A stretch of DNA of 64,000 nt. Source: Polytrichum commune (taxonomy: Eukaryota; Streptophyta; Polytrichopsida; Polytrichales; Polytrichaceae). The stretch lies in the NCBI GenBank assembly GCA_950295325.1, contig OX485805.1, forward strand, positions 22,865,501 to 22,929,500, given 5' to 3'. Below, one piece after another: positions 23,272 through 33,772 of this stretch (the first letter of the stretch is position 1; each line of letters opens with the position of its first letter). The translations under genes and the position numbers were made by a program. Below the pieces are notes generated by a model. It was given only the letters and a program-made list of their open reading frames with translations, was not told the DNA's origin and ran no database searches.

Positions 23272-24494
23272 CAATGTCCGACTCTGACCTTTGCTGGTCA
23301 TGTCTATTACAAGGAATTTATTTTAGTGTCCCTAGCCCTTTGAAATTGGGGAACATGTGTTTGAACTGGAAATCTTGCAAGATTTTCATGCCCAATTGGT
23401 CCGTAGACTTAATGATAGACTTAAATACATTACACAACATGATTAAGCAACTCAAGTGAGTTCTCTTCAAGCCATCCTTGCATGGCAACACGGAATTTGA
23501 GTCATGGAATATCTTTGCAACACAAAGGAGGCACAAACTCCACATTGCTATTGAGCCCTCATACTTTCAAATGAGGGCTATCTAGAATTATGTAAAGGCA
23601 TGATTCATTCTAATTTCAATGTCAAAATGATTATATAAGCCTTACATATGTAGTATTTTTCAAATCGTAAATGTATTTTCACTCCCATGATATTGTTAAA
23701 AAACGTCAATGTTCAAGCATCAATGTGAAGATGAGCTTCTTCTCCTTATCTTGAACCCGTGATATTGTATTTAGTTTGGATTGTGTGTGTGTGAGAGAGA
23801 CAAAGAGTTATTTTGTCATAACTATAGAGAGTCCAACCAATCAAGAGGTGGACATTTTTAAAGAAATGTAACAAAAATAGAACTTACCATTTAAAAATAT
23901 TTCTAAGTAAAGAATGCACTTGTACCTTCGATAAGAAGTTGATGGCCCCCTCCCATCCCCCCCACACACAAAGTATACTTGTAAAATAATGTGTCCTTGA
24001 TTTCCTCTACTGCATTTTTGACCTTCAATGTTTATAATAAATGCCTCCTTGAATTCCTCTACATTATTCTCTATTTTTATCCTTTGCGCTTTTAAGAGTT
24101 AAATTATGGTGTCAAGTTAACTTATAAAACCAATTCACACGCTAAAGGTAATAGACCGTACACTATCTACTTCTTGGATAAAGTGTAACCCTTGGTTTGT
24201 TGTGGTTGTTGTAACTGCCATGAAATGTAGCCTACTCAATTGACCAAGGATGATGGTAAAAAAAGAAAGCAATGAATGCCTTTTGTATTCCAATATACAC
24301 TTGAAGATGACGATGTTGCACTAGATTCAAGCAATCAAGAAGGAAGAGAGAAAGATAGATTCCCTTGGGTTTCCATAAGATGGTACATGAGTAAATGTCT
24401 CATTTCATTCCCGCATGGGAATGTGCTCTCAAGAACAAAGAAGTGTGTGTGGAAAACCATGTTTTCTTATTGATTAAATGCAAACTTGAGGTAA
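23272..24494. other. No gene recognised
   Basis: AT-rich with only short frames; a (GT)n/(GA)n mix is at 23783-23800. No TIR pair or array seen. Confidence 0.5.
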
Positions 24495-24605
24495 CGTAAC
24501 ATTATTCAGATCCATAACAATGTTACGTGGGACTGACGTTATTCCATAGAATATTTCCAACATTCAGTCCCACATAACATTATTATGGATATGAATAATG
24601 TTATG
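24495..24605. mobile_element. Foldback MITE family F, copy 1 (111 bp)
   Basis: Almost the entire element is an inverted repeat. The left arm reads cgtaacattattcagatcca and continues taacaatgttacgtgggactgacgtt; the right arm is its complement, ending aataatgttatg. It would fold into a single ~50-bp hairpin. A second copy with the same arms is at 63752-63855. No clear target duplication. Confidence 0.8.
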
Positions 24606-24775
24606 AAGAGGGTTTTCTTACCCACATGGATGAATTCACAATGTTATTAAGCATAGTGCACCTGCTCATTCACATCATAATCTTATTCACTTGATTATCG
24701 AATCAAATGAATCTTATAATCTTAAACGAGTGTTCAATTATAATGTTATTCAAGTCCATTCACACCAACCCCACC

Positions 24776-25620
24776 ATCACCCCCATACCACAAATACATA
24801 TAGCCTCCACCACACCATATAGACTAATTAGACACCCTCAACAACTAATCTCACATGGATAATACGAGATCTAAAAACATCAATAAAGAAAGAACATAAT
24901 AGACACATGGTCAAGAAAACTAAACAATATCACTATGTCGAAAAAGATGGATCTCCAATGACCAAATTCTTAATACTTTCCAACTCTTTTTGGCAGACAC
25001 ATCAAACCATTGATGCCCAAATCAGACAAATATTAAAGTCCAACTCAACCCGATACATGGGTTACTACATAAAGTGGCCCCAAAGGTTTTTTAGTCCTAG
25101 TTGCACAATATCAAAGTAATGACACGACACATGGCCACACTTATTGTTACTTCACAATCTTGGGCTCCTCAAAGGCCTCATAATAGCAAGACATAACGCC
25201 GTTGCCCAACAAATCACCAACTTACTCAAGACAAGTGCACACACTAGACACTACACGCTCACAAATATTGGCAACAATGAAAATCACTCCCAAGGTCACA
25301 TCAGTCCACCATGGCTCCTGCAATACTCATGCCAAATAACAAGATGCGCTTGTCTAGCAAGATCACACCTATATGATACTAAATATACAAGGAGCAACAC
25401 AAAAACAATTCAGCCCATTCTTACCTTCCCCTAACATAGCCGTCCAACTGATGGAATTCAAATTTCCGCAAGATTAATTTACAAACCAAGCCATCAAAAC
25501 TAAACTAGACAAATATAACCTTCTTATAACCGCAATCAAAGCACAAGGTTGGATCGTAGACTCATTCATAATCATGACCGCATGAATCCCCAGCTCCGTC
25601 TATACACAAGGCGTTGGAAT
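24776..25620 (+). pseudogene. 5'-truncated LINE: zinc-knuckle and restriction-like endonuclease tail (copy 2)
   Basis: This is a degenerate copy of the retrotransposon at 43807-45150. In order it reads PQIHIA, then DAQIRQILKSNSTRYMGYY, then DTWPHLLLLHNLGLLKG, then ARHNAVAQQITNLLKTSAHT, RHYTLTNIGN, PPWLL, and finally VQLMEFKF...NQAIKTKLDKYNLLITAIK and AQGWIVDSFII. The E of MEF and the K of KTKLDKY fit a PD-(D/E)xK restriction-like endonuclease of non-LTR retrotransposons. RNase H and everything upstream are missing, as expected from 5' truncation. Stops and frameshifts break the frame. Parts of it are still open (24907-25119 and 25144-25434). Confidence 0.65.
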
Positions 25621-26009
25621 ATTAAATGAAACTTTATAGCAAAAGCATTAATAAACTATGGTGTGAGGTTCAGTAATGTTATGACATTTAAAGTTCAAAT
25701 GTTGAAGAAAAGGAAAAGTGCACAAGGATAGCTTGGTAATGTTTTTTCTACATCAGTGCAAAGCACGATGGAGTAATCTTAATGCTTGTATGAAGGGTAG
25801 GCAAGAAAGTGTATTTCTCATCCATTCATGCTAAAAACATACATGTCTCTTACATGTTTGTGGTTAGTCACTTCAAATATAACTCCCCGTATTCATTTAG
25901 GGTATTCGTAGCTAATTCCCGTGTTAAATTGTCTTTTAAGAAACCAACCTCGTACATACATATTATTTTTAGGCATGTGTTGTTAGATGAATGAGAGGTA
26001 TGCTCATAT

Positions 26010-26044
<35 letters not shown>

Positions 26045-26118
26045 GTGGATAGGAAAGAAAAGAAAAGAAAAATGTCAATGTTTGAATATTTTGCGTTCAA
26101 CATCTCCATACCATGTCC

Positions 26119-26158
<40 letters not shown>

Positions 26159-27292
26159 CAATGTATAATCATCTATTTTGTATTGGGTTTAGGTTAGTCT
26201 ATTTGGATCGGGGCTTGTTCTTTTTCTAGTTTCCTTTTGTTAAGGATGATTTGTGGAAGTTATGGATAAGTCATGGATAAGTTATGGATGGATAAGTTAT
26301 TTCCAAACCCAAGTTCTACTATTGAACATACGGTACATTAGATTTGCAATTCCCAATGGCTTGGTAAGTTTATATGTATAGGCATTCAAACTACATGTAA
26401 TGTCGCTTTAAACAAAACCATAAGGGTCTTAGTACGAATGCCAAATGAGAAGGATAAGCAAGGTAGCCGATTTTAGGGTTAACGAAACCCTTGGTAAAAT
26501 AAAATCAACTTTAATGAGTGTGAGAATGGGGTGCGCTTTATTCCTACTGAGATGGCTTCACAATTCCTCAACTTGGGGTCATCTCAACAGGAACTTAACA
26601 ACAATGTAAGAAGTTTCCATTATATATTGATGTTAAATATATGCCTGGTAAGAAAAGAAACTCCATTCGCCGCCCATTGGCGCCGGGCCCGGCTCATGAG
26701 GAGCGACATTACACCATAGCTCGAAAAATTACAAGTGAGTGCCGCCGCACCACCACAACCACTTGGTTTATTTACCCCGATCTTGCTAGTACATTGGTAC
26801 CATTTGCATTCAAAAAAACGGCCGAGGCCAACATGGGAGTAGAGGCCTAGTAAAAGGGATCCCCGTGCTATGTTTAGGACCGTATAAATATAAGGGGAGA
26901 TTTGGGCGTTGTTTGGAGGTACAATTTTAGGCGGCTATCCACATGGGGCACCTTGTCATCGTCCCCACAAACTAGGCCACCCGAATGATGGCCTTGTGGG
27001 TGTGCGCGGCTTCTTTGGGCATGATTCCCTTGTCTCCCGAGCACCCTTTTGGACAGACTAATTGCCTTTACAAATTTGGCACCGGGAATTTATGACATGG
27101 TTTAATTCCGAGCTTCAAAGTGACTCCGGTGTCACCCCCTTGCATGAATACGGTATGTATGTATTCAAGATGAACAAGCCCGCCTATTATTAGTTAATAA
27201 CGAACTCAACACAGAATGTTACAGGTGCAATGTTTCACCACAAAGGGACCAGCACCACTGGCTCCTTGTTTTCCTTTTGTGTTTGGCACCAC
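25621..27292. other. No gene recognised; one TATA-like sequence
   Basis: GC content rises at 26660-27180. A good TATA-type word, ccgTATAAATAtaagggg, occurs at about 26882-26898, but no supportable reading frame follows. Short frames at 26531-26850 carry no motif. Confidence 0.35.
26011..26155. repeat. Inverted microsatellites (CT)n ... (GA)n
   Basis: A (CT)16 run at about 26011-26042 and a (GA)16-17 run at about 26121-26155 are separated by ~80 bp containing an (AAAAG)n stretch. They can pair as a hairpin stem. Confidence 0.9.
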
Positions 27293-28320
27293 GGCGACGA
27301 AGGCCAGGGACAAAAAACCGTCCAAGTTATGTGTTTCTGGCTACTGTTCGGGTTGTTTGTCCCCGTTCTCCAACATCTACCAATTCAGGTGGAAGGATGG
27401 AAAAACAACGAAACTAATAGTCCACCCACACTCACTGGTGCGGGTCATCACTGAACGGTTCCTACCAGCAATGGTTACATCCAGTGGCTCTCACTGGCTA
27501 AATCAACTCTAAAAGTGGACCATGCTGGTAGGAACCGTTCACTGGTGGCCCCCAATGAAGGCCAAGGACAAAAAATTATCCAAGTTATGTGTTTCTAGCT
27601 ACTGTTTGGGTTGATTGTCCCTGTTCTCCAACATCCATCAATTAAGGTGGAACGATGGAAAAACAGTGAAACTATAGTTCACCCACACTTCTTGGTGCGG
27701 GACACCAGTGAACGGTTCCTATCAGCAATGGTTACATCCAGTGGCTCTCACTGGCCAAATCAACTCTAAAAGTGGTCCATGCTGGTAGGAACTGTTCACT
27801 GGTGGCCCCCAATGAAGACCAGGGACAAAAAAAACCGTCCAAGTTATGTGTTTATGACTACTGTTCGGGTTGTTTGTCCCTGTTCTCTAACATCTATCAA
27901 TTAAGGTGGAACGATGAAAAAGCAATGAAACTATTAGCCCACCCACACTTCCCGGTGCGGGACACTAGTGAACGGTTCTTACCAGCAATGGTTACATCCA
28001 GTGGCTCTCACTGGCCAAATCAACTCTAAAAGTGGTCCATGCTAGTAGGAACCATTCACCGGTGGCCCACAATGAAGGCCAGGGACAAAAAACTGCCTAA
28101 ATTATGTGTTTTTGGCTACTGTTTGGGTTGTTTGTCCTTGTTCTCCAACATCTACCAATTAAGGTGGAACAATGAAAAAACAATGAAACTAATAGCCCAC
28201 CCACACTTACGGGTGTGGATCACCAGTGAACGGTTCTTACCAGCATTGGTTACATCCAGTGGCTCTCAGTAGCTAAATCAACTCTAAAAGTGGTCCATGT
28301 TGGTAGGAACCGTTCAATAC
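27293..28320 (+). repeat. MITE-derived satellite, four ~258-bp units
   Basis: Units start with TAG at 27418, 27675, 27935 and 28193 (spacings 257, 260, 258). Each unit is the left ~130 bp of the 158-bp MITE seen alone at 55648-55805, plus ~125 bp of former flank (gaaggccagggacaaaaa ... gttgtttgtccctgttctcc ... aaggtggaacgatg). A partial flank unit begins near 27293. Short frames in it repeat because the DNA repeats. Confidence 0.9.
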
Positions 28321-29296
28321 CGTAGTTTAATAGCAGGTTCGGCACAAAATAATTCTAAAAATAGATGCCTAAATTTTTGGAATATTATTGGCATTTTTTG
28401 CCGAAAATAAAATTAATTATTTTTCAAAATTGCCTAAAAGTAAGAAATTTTACTTCTCACTAGAGTTTTACTTACAATGGAAGCATATGTGAATTTTGAA
28501 GGAGAGAAGGTGCTCCTTTTGTAATCAAGCTCACGTACATTAGTCCACAAAGAATATGGTTTAAGAAGTAGCAAGACTCTAGGCGAGGCTTTTCAAATGT
28601 GTTGTACACAAATTTTTGGAGTCCAATTGAGCATAGAAGATGAAGTTTTTATAGAATTTTGTCCAACTAACAAAAGTTGAGAAATCAATCCTTCTTCCAC
28701 CTCCAACAAGTTTTGTGTCAAAAATAAGTCTTTATGCAAAAGATATGGACAAAACATTGCAGCCGTGTAAAGATCAAAAAATTAAAATGCGCTCATAACA
28801 GTTTTTTGGAGCTCATTTGTGCATAGAAGATCAACTTTTTTGGAATTTTGTTGGTCTAAGAAAAGTTTAGAAATCAAGTAATATTTCACCTCCAACAAAT
28901 TTTATGTCATTTGAAGACTCTATGCAAAAGTTATGCGTGTTATAAAAATGACGTCTAACTAGGTGCTTCACCTCAAAGTTTACATATCCCATATGCATTG
29001 TTGAACACAACTCCACTCTACTTGCATAAAGCACAGAGCATTCTCAACTCTTCACTCACATCTTACTTGTCATTCAATGCAAGAGAGATGTACAAGATAT
29101 AAGTTGAAATAGAAAATTAAAAATGAATGTAAGCTGAATTTTTAAAAATTAAAAGAGAAAATTGCCGAAAATATGAATATACTATTTTTAGGTGCCGAAC
29201 CTACTTTTTGAACTTTAATTAAATATTAGGCAGCAAGTTGCCTAACCTGCTAGTAAACTACAGTAGTGGCCTGCATCAGTAAGTGTGGGAAGGCTA
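28193..29296. mobile_element. 158-bp MITE family M, copy split by a nested mariner-like element
   Basis: The left end is TAGCCCACCCACACTTACGG and the right end, reversed, TAGCCTTCCCACACTTACTG. TAA flanks both ends at 28190-28192 and 29297-29299. Subtracting the nested element (944 bp) and its duplicated TA leaves exactly 158 bp, the length of the free copy at 55648-55805. This is the last unit of the satellite and the only one with a complete right end. Confidence 0.9.
28320..29263. mobile_element. Mariner-like (TA-duplicating) non-autonomous element, 944 bp
   Basis: The left end CCGTAGTTTAATAGCAGGTT and the right end in reverse, CTGTAGTTTACTAGCAGGTT, form ~26-bp TIRs with about three mismatches, flanked by TA at 28318-28319 and 29264-29265. 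Sub-terminal repeats (ggttcggcac-ctaaaaatag) occur at both ends. The middle has two diverged ~190-bp direct units (ttttggag-caat-gagcatagaaga ... cacctccaacaa-ttttgtgtc ... tatgcaaaag-tatg). No transposase frame. Confidence 0.8.
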
Positions 29297-29429
29297 TAAG
29301 TTGATTCGGTTGGAAATAGTGGCTTGCAATTTGTGCAATATTTTCCAAAGGTGGAGTAGAGGAAATGATGAGTAATGTAAGCCGGTTCATACTTTTATTC
29401 CATTTAAATAATGAATTACATTTTCTCAA

Positions 29430-29890
29430 AGAGGCAAGTAAGTCAAACGCCCTACTTTTGTGGTAGAGTCTCCCCTAAGGTCCAGGCATTCATAGTCGAC
29501 TAGGTTCATTTAACTTCTCATTAGGGTCATGTAATGCCGACATGGATGAGATCTGTATTTTTTAGACGAATGGAGGTAAGGGTTATGTGGCAGTGGCTTG
29601 TGATTGATTACCCCCATAAGAGTTTTTGATAACTGTTGTAGCCAAGAATTAGCATTCAGATGAAGCAGTTGTGGGTTAACCTATAGATTGACTATGTGTT
29701 GCCCTAAAATTTATTGCTTCAAAGTTTGTAGCAATTTCTGTATTCATGTAAAAAAAATGTACATTTTTCTTCTTCTACATTCTCCTTAGAATTTGTTTCT
29801 CTTCACAAGAAAAACAATCCCTAGCTATTACTCCTAAGCAAATGCAAGCTTTCTTATTTTGTTGGTTATAGATGCCTCAACCTTAATTTA
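29430..29890 (-). repeat. Dispersed repeat E, copy 2
   Basis: The reverse complement matches 17362-17790 in order: gcatctata, atttgcatttg, gagaaacaaattccaaggag, tttgaggcgataaa-type, gctaatgcttggctacaa, catcacaagccgccac-type, gatctcattcatgtc and ggcattacatggccc. It lies just right of the split MITE. Confidence 0.65.
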
Positions 29891-31075
29891 AGCATTAAAA
29901 TATCCTACTTTGTATATGAATGCACATGACACAGTTAACTCAATGGCACCCAAGAATGATGGCAAGTGCTGTGAAACAACACCTCTCCAACCAATCACTG
30001 CATATGTTTTAGATCACCACTTTTACAATTAGCCATTTTGGGTCCACACAAGAATCATCCTACCCTAGTTCAACGCACCAATAGTTCTCAATCATTGTTG
30101 ATGACAAGAGAAGGTAGGGGTTTGGCCAATGGATGAACTCATCCATCAACCATGACAATACTTGTTCAATTTTTCATAAGATGAGTCGTTTGAAAAGTTA
30201 CCATAGTGACATAAAATACCATATGACACTAATTATCATATTTCGTGTAGTTACGTGGGCTATACATATCGTGTTAAATTGATATGGTTATGGCTAGACT
30301 AGTATATAACACTTAAATGTCTAAGGGCTCGATATAGGACTTAATTACAGAATTTCTAGAAGTCCTCACCAAGTTAAAAATTCATGCAAGTTCATTTATG
30401 GGTTTCAACTCAACTTTATGTAGTTCAAATACTCTCTCTTTTGCATGGATTGGTCCTATAAGGCCTCTTGGAAGCTTAGTGTTTGAAAAAGACACCAAGA
30501 AGATATTGTTACAACGAGATAGGACTATGTTCTCAAAACATAGAGACCATTATTGGTTCAACAAAATTAACACAATTGATAGGCTTTATTTGTAAGTTGT
30601 GCATGTGGACTTTGATTCTAAAATTGAAATGACAAATTATGTAATTGGCAATTGCTTACATATTTGCCGAATGAATATGTCACCAAACCAAATTGATAAG
30701 GAATTTGTCGAAGTAGTTAGAAGTTAAACTTTATCAAATATGCCACAAAGTAGATTTCGTACCTCAATACTAGCCACCAAACCATATTACTAGCAATCAT
30801 ATATAGAATATGGCCAAATTGAGCATGACATAAAATTGTCACCGATTCATTCCATGTCAAAATCAGGTGCTCCGCTACCTCAACATAACACCACATGATA
30901 AGACAATATCAAGTCTTACTACAATTGTTTATGAAAGGAACGCCACTTGAAACTAATAATTATTTACCATGTACATTTTTTGTATTTGACTAAACCCGCT
31001 TACATGTAAAAATCGAGTGTTCTAGAAGACACTGGAGTGGAGCTGATGAAGTTGAATTCAACCTTGATAGCTAGC
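29891..31075. other. No gene recognised
   Basis: AT-rich, only short frames. No array or TIR pair found. Confidence 0.5.
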
Positions 31076-31078
31076 TAA

Positions 31079-31310
31079 TACCAGGGCCACACCGGTAGGC
31101 CCAGCCATAAACACCAGCCCTACGTATTCTCCGGGAATACATGGCTGTGATTTCAAATGGTTGGAGCTACTGGTTGCAGGCTACCCGCCTTCTTCCAGCC
31201 ACTCCAGTAGCTCCAACCATCTGAAATCCTAGCCCTGTATTCCCGGAGAATACGTAGGGCTGGTGTTTCTGTCTATTGGAGCTGCTGGGGTTTTTGATGT
31301 GGCCTTGGTA
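31079..31310. mobile_element. Hairpin MITE (232 bp), TAA duplication
   Basis: The left terminus TACCAGGGCCACACC and the reversed right terminus TACCAAGGCCACATC are flanked by TAA at 31076-31078 and 31311-31313. Inside, arms of ~65 bp (aacaccagccctacgtattc ... atggttggagctactgg) are near-perfect complements, so the transcript would form a long hairpin with a ~35-nt loop. Non-coding PIF/Harbinger-like MITE. Confidence 0.85.
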
Positions 31311-31634
31311 TAAGGGCCATCAAGGAGAATCTTGAAATATTAAGTGGCCAAATGCGTATTGGTGATAGGGATCTTAACACTCGAAAGGCATAGCACTTGA
31401 TTTCTTATATAATTGGGATGATTAAATTGTCAGTGGAAAACATCATTGTATATAAAACATGATATTTGGACAATATATGAGTATGCATGATATAGTTCAA
31501 GTTATATTTAAAGGGAGGGGTAGGCTCTTATAGGTGGGAAGGTTGGCTAAGCCATAGAGTGGTCAGCCAGATAATACGTACTACAAGAGTTGAAGTGCGT
31601 ATGTGTCGAGTTCGTTGTTTAAATACTTGTTTAT

Positions 31635-31830
31635 TACATCCCTCTGATTGTGCTGACCATCGAATCTAGAATAGGTGATAAATTTTGGACAGGTAGTCTA
31701 ATCTCTTGTGCATGTCTAGCTTGTTGGGTTTTGTTCATATCTAAGTTAACCTAACCACATATCATTCAGTCAGATAGAGGCGTCTGGTTATGATAAATAT
31801 CTGAATAAAAGCAAGCGTACCTTATTTAGG
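31635..31830 (+). repeat. Dispersed repeat family D, copy 7
   Basis: Shares gaccatcgaatctagaatag, tagtctaatctcttgtgcat, gataga-ggcgtctggttatga and aagcgtaccttatt with other copies. Confidence 0.7.
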
Positions 31831-32397
31831 TGAGAGAAGTATGGAGGTCCCCCAATTGGCCACAACCGAAGATTTTAGGCATGCACGTGATCATAAATAA
31901 GTTAGCAAAAGTGGATTGAAATCCGATCATGCATTCCCTTTTCTATTGGAGGGTAGCTCATGGAATGGCCCCCAAACAAATTGGGGGGTTGCTTCAGCTA
32001 CAATGTAGTGCTCCATCTGGCCCATATCTCAACCTTTAATGATCCTGCCTTTACTTTCCCAACATTAAGTCTTAAAGCCCTTGTTAACTTATGCCCCCTT
32101 CCCACCCGACTTTAGCTTAGCCTAAAAGTCCGTCTTAAAAACACGGCCTTCACACCATCAACACTATCTAGTCCCAAGCCTAGTTGGCAAAGGACGTGTC
32201 ACGGTTTAAAAGCGGCGGTTTTAAGCCGCAAGCACCGAACCTTTTATCGGTACCTACAGAGGACGCAAGAATGTAGGTCTTTTAAAAGTGTCACCTCCGG
32301 TCCTTGTGATTGGTTGCTTTTTAGTCTTATAGGCCGCCCACACATACTGGTGGTGGGCAGCAGTGAACGGGCGAACTCTGTTCACTGCCACCAGTAA

Positions 32398-33772
32398 GAG
32401 CGTCCCCACCAGGCTGGGTACCTGGCAGGTGAACGACACTCTGGGTCTATCGCTGCCGGGCCCGCCAAGTCCCAACGTCCATCAGTCACCGCTATCTGGT
32501 AAAAGGGTCCCGGGGCGGGCATTTCAGAGGAGTTCGTTGGGTATTTTCGCCTCGGTTACCGAGCTTCCCACGCCAACGCCATCACCCATAATTCCTTTCT
32601 ATGGATTTATTCTAATATGTCAGCAAGGGGAGAAGATGTGGCTGCAACGGGTGGGAGGACAAAGAAGGGCAGGAATTTCTGCCCGGAGGAGGAAGAAGTA
32701 TTTAATGTAGGGGTATTATGTCTAGATGTTAGATTTGAACACACTGTTTAATTATATAATTCCCTAATATGGTGTATTATTATGAAGTCTTACTATAGTT
32801 ATAACTCACATAAGGATTTTTTTTCAACCCTATGTTCATTATAAAAAATTAGCTCACCCTATTTTGTGTTTAAGGATTGCCTATGTTCATTACATGTTTA
32901 AGAATCCTATGGACCCTAGTTGCACTACCTGGGGTCTTTGTTTTTTACTTTCTACTTAATTTAATACACACTTTTACTTTTGAAATTGACATTTTTACAT
33001 TTAGGGTCACACTTTTAAATACACACTTTTACTTTTACTTTTAATACTTTTAAATTGAAAAGTAAAGTAAAAGCTTTTACAAGTAACTATATAATGAGGA
33101 TTTTTTATTTATTAAAATATATCCAAAGTATTTAGTGCCTTACATTCTACTACCTTAAATTTTATTAGTCTATAACCATTCATTTTATTGCAGAGATGGT
33201 TGAGCTTGAGATACATGAGGCAAAAAAGCCTAGAGTTGCACAAGTCATTGCTCTTAACTTCATAGAATCTACAAAGATTTTAGAGTTAGTTTATAATTCA
33301 AATACAAAAGGTTGTAAACCTCCTGGACACACTCAGAAGTTGTATGATCGTTTGTATGTTATTCCGTGTACAAAAACCCTAGAGTGGCATTATTTCCATA
33401 AAATATTTATGGACGCAACATCTAGGGTAGAATTGACTGTTCATACAAAACAACAATATTATGTTCATTATTGCCCCCACATGAATTGGATTCGCTAATT
33501 ATCTCGTATTAGTGTAGTGTTTTATTTCTTTCCCGGGCGGGGCAATAAAATTCGTGTAGTGAAACCGGGCAGAAAATATATTCTCGGGCAGGGCATCGGG
33601 CAAGGCTTCGGGGCCTGCTTATCCCGGGCGGGGGTCGGCCTCGGAGCGGGTCTGCAAGCCGGTATGTACCGGGGCTAGTGGGCCTCAAGGGATGTGCCGG
33701 GCATCCCACACTATGCCGGGGCGCCACCGAGGCCATTATGCCGGGGCGGTGCCCGGGCTAGTGGGGATGCTC
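32398..33772 (+). mobile_element. GAGCRTCCCCAC TIR element (1375 bp), TAA duplication
   Basis: The left end GAGCGTCCCCACCAGGCTGG and the reversed right end GAGCATCCCCACTAGCCCGG are flanked by TAA at 32395-32397 and 33773-33775. Both ends are GC-rich, the middle AT-rich. GAGCATC-C-CC termini with TAA duplication are typical of PIF/Harbinger/Tourist elements. One interior frame near 32640-32710 reads RTKKGRNFCPEEEEVF, weakly like the start of a Myb/SANT-type ORF1; a 100-codon frame follows at 33196. Confidence 0.85.
33196..33498 (+). CDS. Unrecognised 100-aa frame inside the nested TIR element
   Basis: The frame begins MVELEIHEAKKPRVAQVIAL and ends HYCPHMNWIR. It is preceded immediately by a pyrimidine-rich ttttattgcag, a plausible intron acceptor, so it could be a downstream exon rather than a complete gene. 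I recognise no transposase triad or Myb motif. It could be a captured host fragment or an ORF1 piece, and lies entirely within 32398-33772. Confidence 0.25.
   Translation: MVELEIHEAKKPRVAQVIALNFIESTKILELVYNSNTKGCKPPGHTQKLYDRLYVIPCTKTLEWHYFHKIFMDATSRVELTVHTKQQYYVHYCPHMNWIR

Noticed and set aside
26880..26900. TATAAATA promoter
   Set aside because: Good TATA word but no supportable gene, leader or splice structure follows. Kept only as a note in the region entry.
27293..28320. CRISPR-like array
   Set aside because: Four 258-bp repeats with no unique spacers; each unit contains a known MITE, so this is a satellite.
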